23,228 nt of DNA from a virus, in the IMG/VR virus record IMGVR_UViG_3300028779_000032, positions 1 through 23,228 of that record, one strand, 5' to 3'. The notes under the pieces are model-generated. The model had not been told where the DNA came from and did no database searches. It saw only the letters and a program-made list of their open reading frames with translations. Every line of letters starts with the position of its first letter. Position 1 is the first letter of the stretch. Shown here one piece after another: positions 12,576 to 19,556 of the stretch. The translations under genes and the position numbers were made by a program.

Positions 12576-13775
12576 ATGAGCACCCTAGGCCTAGACAGCA
12601 TCACGATGGACAAGAGCACCGCTCGCAGGACAGATGCGAACGGGTTCCTCCACGTCGATGGGTGCAACATCTCGAAGGCCACGGTGAACCCGTATCTGGG
12701 CGTGGAGATTCCGAACTGGGAGTCTCTGGGCCTGGAGCGGGACAAGAAATACATGATCCTCAGGCCACCGGAAGAACTGAAGAAGGCAGCGAGCACGTTC
12801 AACAATCTGCCCCTGATGAACAAGCACATCCCGGTGGACAAGTTCAACCTGGAGGATCCTGAGGTCAAGAAGCACTACGTCGGCAGTACGGGCACCGACG
12901 CAGTGTTCGATGACCCATACCTGGTCAACTCGCTGGTCATCCACACGCAGACTGCGATCAAGGAAGTGGAGGACGAGACCAAGCAGGAACTGTCCTGCGC
13001 GTATCGCTACAAGATCGTGATGAAGTCCGGCGTATTCAAGGGTGAGGCATACGACGGGCACATGGAGGAGATCGAGGGAAACCACGTCAGCCTCGTTACC
13101 GAAGGTCGTGCTGGCCACGAGGTGATGGTGCGCGACTCGATGGACTTCATCCGCTACAAGCATGTGGCCAACGTCGTGCGCGAGGCTCTCAAAGTCTCTC
13201 CCGCACAGCGTCTGATGGATGCGCTCGGTATCGACGGTGACGTTCCCGGCCACGAGTTCCACGGCAACCAGCACGTCGGCGGCATGGGCAAGGTGTCGAA
13301 CACCGTGAACCGGATGATGTCGTGCGTCAGGAACTTCGACGGCAAGCTGAGGAAGGATGCTGGGTTCACGTTCAGTGCGCAGACCCGTGAGGATGTCACC
13401 AAGGGCATCTCGGTTGGTGTGCATCCAGAACGTGGCCTTGTGATCGACCCCAAGAACATGAGCGCAAAGGAACTCGAAAAGCACGCCGCGCAGTGGCTCG
13501 AAAAGAACAAGGAACTGTTCAAGGACAAGAGCATGAAGGTCGGAGGTTGGGTGGATCCGAAGACCGGCGAGCTTTGCCTCGACGTGGTGAAGATCTACGC
13601 ACCGCAGCAGATGAAGCAGGCCATGGCCGCAGGTTCGCAGCATGACCAGCAGGCCATCGCCAACCTGGGTGCCATCCACAGAGGCGACTGGGGCCACGCG
13701 TTCATCGACACAGGTGGCACCGGCAAGAAGATGGGCACGCACATAGCGAAGGGAGGACGACATGCCGCAGCGTAA
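12576..13775 (+). CDS. DUF2213-type prohead protease with tagged C-terminal domain
   Basis: ATG at 12576, GGAG 6 bases upstream; 399 residues. Residues 1-190 match DUF2213, a predicted head maturation protease group: ARRTDANGFLHVDG (16-29), LPLMNKHIPVD (78-88), DPYLVNSLVIH (113-123), ELSCAYRY (138-145) and HVSLVTEGRAG (170-180). The conserved His and Ser in these motifs are candidate catalytic residues. The tag GHEFHGNQHVGG (225-236) then leads to a C-terminal domain with a conserved-looking core (TKGISVGVHPE near 275, VGGWVDPKTGELCLDVVKIY 322-341, IDTGGTG 377-383) that I recall from other phage and mobile-element multidomain proteins, function unknown. Many relatives instead carry the scaffold at their C-terminus; here that is a separate gene. 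The stop overlaps the next ORF by 14 bases. Confidence 0.82.
   Translation: MSTLGLDSITMDKSTARRTDANGFLHVDGCNISKATVNPYLGVEIPNWESLGLERDKKYMILRPPEELKKAASTFNNLPLMNKHIPVDKFNLEDPEVKKHYVGSTGTDAVFDDPYLVNSLVIHTQTAIKEVEDETKQELSCAYRYKIVMKSGVFKGEAYDGHMEEIEGNHVSLVTEGRAGHEVMVRDSMDFIRYKHVANVVREALKVSPAQRLMDALGIDGDVPGHEFHGNQHVGGMGKVSNTVNRMMSCVRNFDGKLRKDAGFTFSAQTREDVTKGISVGVHPERGLVIDPKNMSAKELEKHAAQWLEKNKELFKDKSMKVGGWVDPKTGELCLDVVKIYAPQQMKQAMAAGSQHDQQAIANLGAIHRGDWGHAFIDTGGTGKKMGTHIAKGGRHAAA
13251..13283 (+). repeat. GNQH tag copy 5 (protease)
   Basis: Encodes HEFHGNQHVGG at the boundary between the DUF2213 domain and the C-terminal domain. It shares an 18-base identical run with copy 1. Confidence 0.8.
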
Positions 13776-14124
13776 GGGTGCATACGTTCTGTTCGACCCA
13801 AGCATGGGTGCCAAGAAAATCGTCGATGTGCTCATGGGCCTGCACAGCAAGATCGCAGCGGACCAATCGATCACATCCGACATCGAGGAGAGGGAAGACA
13901 CGAACCCGAAAGAAGGAAAGTCGAAATACGGCAGCGTCACATTCGCAGATCCCAAGAACCACAAATACCCACTCGACACTCCTGAACACGTTCGCGCTGC
14001 CGCGAGCTACTGGGGCATGTCGAAGAACCGTTCCAAGTATTCACAGGAGGACCAGACGACGATCTCACATCGCATCAAGGCAGCGGAGAAGAAATTCAAG
14101 ATCGGTAACCACTCCGACAAATGA
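13762..14124 (+). CDS. DUF6582-type small head protein
   Basis: ATG at 13762 with GGGAGG 5 bases upstream, overlapping the protease 3' end by 14 bases. The 120-residue product starts with a short region (MPQRKGAYVLFDPSMGAKKI) and ends with a domain reading KYGSVTFADPKNHKYPLDTP, EHVRAAASYW and SHRIKAAEKKFKI. This is the pattern I know from DUF6582, often fused to or placed next to phage prohead proteases and capsid genes. The biochemical role is not known to me. Confidence 0.75.
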   Translation: MPQRKGAYVLFDPSMGAKKIVDVLMGLHSKIAADQSITSDIEEREDTNPKEGKSKYGSVTFADPKNHKYPLDTPEHVRAAASYWGMSKNRSKYSQEDQTTISHRIKAAEKKFKIGNHSDK

Positions 14125-14146
14125 ACACCCAACCAGGAGGCCTGTA

Positions 14147-15130
14147 ATGGGCAAAAAGTTTCGTCAATTGACTGGCCAGGGGCAGACCGTGAAGGGTGCC
14201 CTGGCTTTCTATCTCGCGCCTAAGATGGCCGAGGATCAGCGTCTCAAGGCCGGTGAACTGGACAATGTGCTGAAGAGCATCACGCCCGGTCGCTATGAGA
14301 AGCAGATCAACGGCATCGTCGGTACCGTCAAGGAGAAGTTCGAGGCTCGTCTCGCAATGGACGAGTCCCTCGACGACCTGTCGGATCTACTGGCCACACT
14401 CATCCCGGCCGAGGGTGAGTATGCGATGGACGCGAAGGGCTGTGTCAAGGGCAAGGATGAGGCAGAGGACGAGGATGACGACAGCGACGATGACGCTGCC
14501 GACATGGAGATCCCGCCCAACTTCCTGAAGAACTCCACGATGAAGCCCAAGAAGAAGGGCGCGAAGGACAGTGCGGCCAAGCTGACCGAAGAGCAGGGCA
14601 GTGGCCAGTCTTCGAAGAACCTCGCTGACAGCAAGGAGGAAGAGGACGACATCGACGACGAGGAAGAGGACAAGGACGACGAGTCCGACGAGTCCGACGA
14701 CGAGGAGGGAGAAGAGGAGGACGACGCGGAGGAGAAGCCCAAAGGAAAGGACAAGAAGATGAACAAGGACAAGAAGGGCAGTGCGAAGGACAGCAAGCCC
14801 AGCATGGACGCGGCCTTCCGCAGCCTGCGCACCCTGGCCACCCAGGACTCCATGCACGAACTCCAGGCGCGCTACGAAGCGCAGGAAGCCGTGCGGCCCT
14901 ACGTCGGCAAGATCGACGTGCTGGCCTGTGACAGCGTGTTCGGCATCTACAAGCTTGCCCTGACCGCGAACAAGATCGACACGCGCGGCGTGCCGGAAAC
15001 CGCGTTCCCCGCGATGGTGAAGATGCTCCCCGGCAAGCTGGCCATGGATCAGAAGATCGAACTGGCCCAGGACGGCACGGGTGACGACAGCTTCCGCAAG
15101 CAGTTCCCCAACGCTCCCACTCTGGCTTAG
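14147..15130 (+). CDS. Acidic scaffold-like head assembly protein
   Basis: ATG at 14147 with AGGAGG 7 bases upstream is preferred over in-frame codons inside the previous gene; 327 residues. Residues 100-220 are extremely acidic Asp/Glu/Lys-rich and disordered. The C-terminal section (ARYEAQEAVRPYVGKIDVLA near 241-260, then DSVFGIYKLAL) matches the C-terminal scaffold part that in many relatives is fused to the DUF2213 protease. It likely scaffolds the prohead and is degraded by the protease. Four M-D motifs are present: LAMD (69-72), YAMD (92-95), PSMD (218-221) and LAMD (298-301), possible cleavage points. Placement between the protease and capsid genes is typical. Confidence 0.75.
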   Translation: MGKKFRQLTGQGQTVKGALAFYLAPKMAEDQRLKAGELDNVLKSITPGRYEKQINGIVGTVKEKFEARLAMDESLDDLSDLLATLIPAEGEYAMDAKGCVKGKDEAEDEDDDSDDDAADMEIPPNFLKNSTMKPKKKGAKDSAAKLTEEQGSGQSSKNLADSKEEEDDIDDEEEDKDDESDESDDEEGEEEDDAEEKPKGKDKKMNKDKKGSAKDSKPSMDAAFRSLRTLATQDSMHELQARYEAQEAVRPYVGKIDVLACDSVFGIYKLALTANKIDTRGVPETAFPAMVKMLPGKLAMDQKIELAQDGTGDDSFRKQFPNAPTLA

Positions 15131-15142
15131 GAGGATAACAAC

Positions 15143-16144
15143 ATGACTGGTGGTTTTCAGTCTCAAGTCTACAGCTACCCCGCTCCTGCGGTGGTCGGTG
15201 CTCGTGCGAGCATGAATCCGACCGCGACCATTGCGGCTGGTCCGCTTGGTCTCACCGCTGGTGCTCTCGGCCTTACGGTCGGCAAGTTCGCGTGGGTCTC
15301 CTACGCGCAGGCCGGTGGTGCTGGTGTCGCCAACAACTTCTCCCCCACCCAGCCCGCTCTTCCGGCCGGGTTCGTGAACAACGAGCAGCAGGCGTTGGTT
15401 ACGACTTGGTTGGGCAACAACGGCCTCGTGGTGCCTCCGGGCTACCAATGCACGCTGTTCGGGCGCGGCGATTTCTGGGCCAAGGCTATCTACAACGACT
15501 GCGCTGTCGGGAACAAGGTCTTCGCGAACCTGTTCTCCGGTGATGTCTACGGTGCTGCCACCGGTTCGTTCGTGAGTGCTGCGGTCGGTGCTTCTGCATC
15601 GATCACCGCGACCACCACGGCCGGATCCTACAGCATGAACGTCACCGCTTTCGCCGCCGGCACGCTCGCTGTGGGCCAGCAGATCAGCGGCCCCGGTCTC
15701 ACCAACGGCAACTACTACATCGAGTCCGGCGGCACCCTCGTGCTGCCCGCCTCGTCCGGCACCGGCACCATCAACCTGACCCAGGCTGCTGTGGCCGCTT
15801 CGACCGGCGGCACCTTCACCACCGTCGCGAACGTCGGCATCGGCGGCTGCGTGTGCTCCAGCGTCTCGTCTGCTTCCAGCACCACGCTGACCATCAACAC
15901 GGTCACCAGCGGCACCATCGTCCCTGGACAGATGATCCAGCAGATCACCAGCATCCCCGCGAACAACTGGGTGGCCAGCATCGGCACCTTCAACGGGACT
16001 TCCGGCACCGTCATCATGGGCCTCGCCAGCACGGGCACGATCACCGCGCAGGCTTGCAACTTCTCCGCGTGGATCGAGACCCCCTGGTATTTCCTTTCTG
16101 CCGGGAACGTCGGTGACCTCTGCAAGATCGGCATCTTGAACTAG
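15143..16144 (+). CDS. Capsid cement/decoration protein with inserted beta domains
   Basis: ATG at 15143 after AGGAGG; 333 residues. Residues 1-140 (QVYSYPAPAVVGARASMNP, FAWVSYAQ, QQALVTTWL, PPGYQCTLFGRGDFW) match the 'structural cement protein Gp24-like' pattern that binds the outside of the capsid. Two Thr/Gly-rich beta repeats follow: 152-219 (AGTLAVGQQISGPGLTNGNY) and 238-303 (SGTIVPGQMIQQITSIPANN). The last 30 residues (ETPWYFLSAGNVGDLCKIGI) look like the return of the core. Typical members are shorter, so the two repeats are insertions. A related repeat is inserted in the sheath. It lies directly upstream of the capsid gene. Confidence 0.78.
   Translation: MTGGFQSQVYSYPAPAVVGARASMNPTATIAAGPLGLTAGALGLTVGKFAWVSYAQAGGAGVANNFSPTQPALPAGFVNNEQQALVTTWLGNNGLVVPPGYQCTLFGRGDFWAKAIYNDCAVGNKVFANLFSGDVYGAATGSFVSAAVGASASITATTTAGSYSMNVTAFAAGTLAVGQQISGPGLTNGNYYIESGGTLVLPASSGTGTINLTQAAVAASTGGTFTTVANVGIGGCVCSSVSSASSTTLTINTVTSGTIVPGQMIQQITSIPANNWVASIGTFNGTSGTVIMGLASTGTITAQACNFSAWIETPWYFLSAGNVGDLCKIGILN
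15596..15799 (+). repeat. Inserted beta domain, copy A (cement protein)
   Basis: Encodes residues 152-219 with the pattern T-x-x-A-x-G-T-L-A-V-G-Q-x-I-x-G-x-G, then N-Y-Y-I and S-G-T-G-T-I-N-L. Similar in pattern to 15854-16051 and 19734-19967. Confidence 0.55.
15854..16051 (+). repeat. Inserted beta domain, copy B (cement protein)
   Basis: Encodes residues 238-303 with TLTINTVTSGTIVPGQMI and WVASIGTFNGTSGTVIM, a diverged version of copy A. Confidence 0.5.
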
Positions 16145-16156
16145 GAGCGATGAGCC

Positions 16157-17230
16157 ATGAAGAGTTTCACTTCCAAAACCAAAAACTTCGCCAAGTATTA
16201 TGGCATTGGCGTTGATTCCGGCGAGGCTTTCCTCCAGCCCTGCGTGGACGTTCGTCGTCCCGGCATCGCAATGGACCAAGCTCTTGAGATGGCCATGGAT
16301 GCCCCGGTCAACCTGCTGCAAGCGGGCCTCGTCACCATCGGCAACGCGGGCATCCCTGCCTACCTCGCCAACTACCTCGACCCCGAGGTGGTGCGCGTGT
16401 TCACCGCACCGCTCAAGGCCGTCGAGATCTTCGGTGAGCAGAAGAAGGGCGACTGGACGACCGATACCGCCCAGTTCCCTGTGATCGAGAGCACGGGTGA
16501 AGTGTCGAGCTACGGCGACGATGATGACAACGGCCTCGCACAGGCCAACGTGAACTGGGAACCTCGTCAGTCCTATCACTACCAGATCTTCACTCGCTGG
16601 GGTGACAAGGAGATGGCGAAGGTCGGTCTCGCGAAGATCGATTGGGCTGCTGAACAGAACGTGTCCAGTGCGCTCATCATGAACATCTTCCAGAACAAGA
16701 GCTACTTCCTGGGCGTGGCCGGACTGAGCAACTACGGGCTTCTCAACGACCCGTCGCTGCCCGCTGCGATCGCTCCGCTCAATGGTGCGTGGACCTCGTC
16801 CACCACGGGCGTGCAGATCTTCGCGGACATCCAGAACATGTTCGTCACGCTTCAGCTTCAGCTTGATGGCAACATCGAGATGGAAGACGAACTGAGCCTG
16901 TGCTTGCCCCCCGCGAAGCAGCCCTACCTGCTGACCCCGATGCTCAACACCTATGGCACCGCGACCGTCAAGCAGTTCCTCAAGGAAGCCTTCCCCAAGC
17001 TCAAGATCTTCACCGCTGTGCAGTACACGCTCTCCACTGGCGTGAACACTGCGCAGTTGATTGCGCCCAGCGTCCAGGGCCAGAAGACTGGCTTCTGCGC
17101 CTTCACTGAAAAGAGCCGCAGCCATGCGATCGTCCGCAAGACCTCGTCCACCCACCAGAAGAAGTCCGGCGGCACCTGGGGAGCAATCGTCAAGATCCCC
17201 GCTGCCATCGTCACCCTCTCTGGTTTCTAG
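16157..17230 (+). CDS. Major capsid protein
   Basis: ATG at 16157 following AGGAGCGATGAGCC; 357 residues. The sequence resembles the DUF2184-type 'major capsid family' (HK97 fold): LVTIGNAGIPAYLANYLDPE near 59-78, KAVEIFGEQKKGDWTTDTAQ near 90-110, SNYGLLNDPSLP near 194, LLTPMLNTYGTATVKQFL near 257 and a Lys/Ser-rich end. It forms the icosahedral shell. Two motifs, IAMD (37-40) and MAMD (45-48), lie just before the conserved capsid core, so cleavage there would remove an N-terminal delta-like region of about 40-48 residues. That cleavage is inference. Neighbours are the cement protein and connector genes. Confidence 0.88.
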   Translation: MKSFTSKTKNFAKYYGIGVDSGEAFLQPCVDVRRPGIAMDQALEMAMDAPVNLLQAGLVTIGNAGIPAYLANYLDPEVVRVFTAPLKAVEIFGEQKKGDWTTDTAQFPVIESTGEVSSYGDDDDNGLAQANVNWEPRQSYHYQIFTRWGDKEMAKVGLAKIDWAAEQNVSSALIMNIFQNKSYFLGVAGLSNYGLLNDPSLPAAIAPLNGAWTSSTTGVQIFADIQNMFVTLQLQLDGNIEMEDELSLCLPPAKQPYLLTPMLNTYGTATVKQFLKEAFPKLKIFTAVQYTLSTGVNTAQLIAPSVQGQKTGFCAFTEKSRSHAIVRKTSSTHQKKSGGTWGAIVKIPAAIVTLSGF

Positions 17231-17240
17231 GGAGCCTCCA

Positions 17241-17666
17241 ATGGCCCAGATTCCTTCCGTCACCGTCTACTGCAAAATGTGGAACGGTTACACCCTCCAG
17301 GTGGACCAGAAGCGTGTGCATCTTCGCGGAAGTGCTCATTACCTCCAGCCGAATCCGAACCGCAAGTTCAAGGCTGTCCCTGAAGATCAGGTGATCTACG
17401 GAGACACCATGACACTCGTGGCCGAGGATTTCTGGCTGGAGTGGGTGAGGCGCATGACCCACGACGGCACCGAGAAGTTCGACCCCTTCGAAAAAGGTCT
17501 CATCTACGCGCACAAGAACAAGGCTGATGGTGCCGCCCATGCCAGGGAACTGGAGAACGAGAAGCACGGTACTGAGCAGATCGATCCCAACGTCAAGCTG
17601 AAGGACAAGAAGGGCCGCACAGTGGGCGGAAAGCTTGATGATCGCGAAACCCCTGATGAGGAGTAG
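17241..17666 (+). CDS. 141-aa conserved-looking head-tail region protein
   Basis: ATG at 17241 next to GGGAG, directly after the capsid gene; the longer in-frame reading begins inside the capsid gene and is rejected. The first 85 residues are beta-like (VTVYCKMWNGYTLQV, KVRLRGS-like VHLRGSAHY, QVIYGDTMTLVAEDFWLEWV). The C-terminal 50 residues are charged and Lys/Glu-rich, probably disordered. Proteins of this type follow capsid genes in related myoviruses and siphoviruses. I do not know its exact role. Confidence 0.7.
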   Translation: MAQIPSVTVYCKMWNGYTLQVDQKRVHLRGSAHYLQPNPNRKFKAVPEDQVIYGDTMTLVAEDFWLEWVRRMTHDGTEKFDPFEKGLIYAHKNKADGAAHARELENEKHGTEQIDPNVKLKDKKGRTVGGKLDDRETPDEE

Positions 17667-17669
17667 GCC

Positions 17670-18098
17670 ATGACCGTGGTGGTGTTCAATTCACAGAGTT
17701 TCACCCAGCGATACCCGGAGTTCAACACCATTGACCCGGCACTGCTGGGCCTGTATTTCAACGAGGCCTGTGGCTACCTGAACAACACCGATGGCTCGCC
17801 CGTCACTGACATAAACCTGCGCACGACCATGCTCAACATGATCACTGCGCACATTGCCTGCTTGAACGCTACGACGAATGGTGTCGTCTCAAACCCGCTC
17901 GTGGGCAGGATCTCCAGCGCAAGCGAGGGATCCGTCCACGTCACGGTGGAAGACGGCAAGCCTTCTTCATACGCTGCGTGGTTCAAGCAGACGCAATACG
18001 GTGCGTCCTATTGGCAGATGTCCAACCAGTATCGGCGCATGCACTACTTGGCTCCCTGTGAGGGTCAGAACTACAACGGCCCACGAGGTGGTTTCTGA
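17670..18098 (+). CDS. DUF4054-type head-tail connector protein
   Basis: ATG at 17670 after GAGGAG; 142 residues. The pattern FTQRYPEFNTIDPALLGLYF, then NLRTTMLNMITAHIACL, GRISSASEGSVHVTVE and AAWFKQTQYGASYWQMS fits the DUF4054 family, which belongs to the gp6/gp15-like connector (head completion) proteins that ring the portal. It would seal the packaged head and form the tail-docking site. Its position after the capsid genes and before a tail-completion protein agrees. Confidence 0.8.
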   Translation: MTVVVFNSQSFTQRYPEFNTIDPALLGLYFNEACGYLNNTDGSPVTDINLRTTMLNMITAHIACLNATTNGVVSNPLVGRISSASEGSVHVTVEDGKPSSYAAWFKQTQYGASYWQMSNQYRRMHYLAPCEGQNYNGPRGGF

Positions 18099-18634
18099 TG
18101 TCTGAAAACGAAGTGAAGATTCTCGGAATGGAGCAGCTTGACACCAAGTTCAAGCAGTTCTTCGCGCACATGCTCGGCAACCCTACCGTGTCCGTTGGCT
18201 TCCACAGCGATGCACAGGCTGGGTGGCCGGGTCCGCGTCCGAAGGGACCAGCCGGGATCAAGAGTGGGAGGCGCAGCGACAATGCCAAAGGCAGTCAGCA
18301 ACCCGCTGCCATGGTCGCGTTCATCCTGAACGCTGGTGCGCCTGAGAAGCACATCCCACCTCGCCCTTTCTGGGATCAATGGAAAGAGAAGTATGGCCCG
18401 ACCTGGGGCGACCTGATCAAGGCCGGACTCATCAACACAGGAATGGATTCCAAGCTAGCACTCGAACAGGCAGGTGTGTTGATCGCTGCGCAGTTGCAGC
18501 AGACCATCATTGAATTCACTGAGCCTGACGATTCCGACGAGACGAAGAAGCGCAAGCAGTTCGTCGAAGGCAACAAGGTGCTGATCGACTCGCACGGCAT
18601 GATTGATAGCGTGAAGTCGCGGGTGCAATCATGA
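18098..18634 (+). CDS. Neck/tail-completion protein (HK97 gp10-like)
   Basis: ATG at 18098 overlaps the previous stop by one base (TGATG). The 178-residue product has the features of HK97 gp10/P2 S-like tail-completion proteins: an N-terminal VSVGFHSDAQ (31-40), the motif AAMVAFILNAGAPEKHIPPR-PF around 70-90, and the C-terminal NKVLIDSHGMIDSVKSRV. These proteins connect the head connector to the tail. The following start overlaps its stop by 4 bases. Confidence 0.8.
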   Translation: MSENEVKILGMEQLDTKFKQFFAHMLGNPTVSVGFHSDAQAGWPGPRPKGPAGIKSGRRSDNAKGSQQPAAMVAFILNAGAPEKHIPPRPFWDQWKEKYGPTWGDLIKAGLINTGMDSKLALEQAGVLIAAQLQQTIIEFTEPDDSDETKKRKQFVEGNKVLIDSHGMIDSVKSRVQS

Positions 18635-19008
18635 ACCTGCATGGGATCATTTCCGGTGCAGTGGGAGCAGTCAATCCCAGAATGCTGATCAGCTACTCAG
18701 CATGCACCCCAATCATCACGGCTACACCCGGTGGACCGCGCACACCTACCTACTTGCCTGCGACCAACATCACCGCGCAGGTGCAGGAACTCACCACGGG
18801 CGACCTGAAGCATGTAGACGATCTGAACATGAGCGGACTGAAGCGCAAGCTGTGGTCTTCACAAATCATGAACGGTATAGACCGTGCTGCGGGACTTGGT
18901 GGTGACAAGGTTGTGCTGCCGGACGGCACCACTTGGCTCGTGGTGCAGATCCTGGAGAAGTTCCCAGACTGGAACAGCGTGGTCATCGTCAAGCAGGTGA
19001 ACCCATGA
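18631..19008 (+). CDS. 125-aa structural (neck/tail) protein
   Basis: ATG at 18631 overlaps the upstream stop (ATGA). The 125-residue product contains ITAQVQELTTGDLKHVDDLN, then GGDKVVLPDGTTWLVVQILE and a C-terminal DWNSVVIVKQ. This beta-rich arrangement is common in the neck region of phages with DUF3383 sheaths, usually annotated as hypothetical. I infer a head-tail joining role from its place. Confidence 0.72.
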   Translation: MNLHGIISGAVGAVNPRMLISYSACTPIITATPGGPRTPTYLPATNITAQVQELTTGDLKHVDDLNMSGLKRKLWSSQIMNGIDRAAGLGGDKVVLPDGTTWLVVQILEKFPDWNSVVIVKQVNP

Positions 19009-19544
19009 CCCTCGTGAACACACCCATCGATCAGAGCGTGCTCGCAGCCATCCAGGCCTGGATCATGAGCATCACCGGGCTGAGCATACAGGATGTCATC
19101 CCCGCCCACGACAACCGTGTGCCACCCCCTGGAACTCCGTTCATCATCGTCTCTCACCTGTCCAGAAAGGCCTATGAAGTTCCCCTTTCCACCTGGGACG
19201 GTGTCAGCACTGAGACCACCAGCGTCGGCCTGGACTACACGTTCCAGATCGACAGCTATGGTGATGGTGCTTCGGACTGGGCACTCATCATGCAGACCGT
19301 GTTCAGGTCTGACCAGACCGCATCGTTCTTCGAGGCCTGGGGATTAGCCAACAACTTCACCATCGACCCTCTCTACACTGACGACGCAACGCACATGGCG
19401 ATTGTAAATGATGAGAGCCAATACGAGGAGCGGTGGATGCAGAAGATGCATTTCGCTGTGGTCTTCAGCGTCACCGCAGCCCAGCAGTTCATGAACCAAG
19501 TCGTCGTCGGATCCATCAACGTGCAAGCAACCTATCCACGATAA
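19005..19544 (+). CDS. Neck terminator protein, gp12-like
   Basis: ATG at 19005 overlaps the previous stop by 4 bases and is preferred over a codon inside the previous gene; 179 residues. The pattern (N-terminal helix, DNRVPPPGTPFIIVSHLSR, YTFQIDSYGDGASDWALIMQ, then LYTDDATHMAIVNDESQYEE-RW and AAQQFMNQVVV) fits the phage neck terminator gp12-like/LIC_12616 family. Such proteins cap the tail tube and accept the head. It is directly upstream of the sheath gene. Confidence 0.8.
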   Translation: MTLVNTPIDQSVLAAIQAWIMSITGLSIQDVIPAHDNRVPPPGTPFIIVSHLSRKAYEVPLSTWDGVSTETTSVGLDYTFQIDSYGDGASDWALIMQTVFRSDQTASFFEAWGLANNFTIDPLYTDDATHMAIVNDESQYEERWMQKMHFAVVFSVTAAQQFMNQVVVGSINVQATYPR

Positions 19545-19556
19545 ACGAGGAGCAAC

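Noticed and set aside
14387-17263. 958-codon open frame on the minus strand
   Set aside because: It lies opposite the scaffold, cement and capsid genes, which have clear Shine-Dalgarnos and recognisable families. Its sequence is Gly/Arg/Asp/Val-rich as expected for antisense of GC-rich codons.
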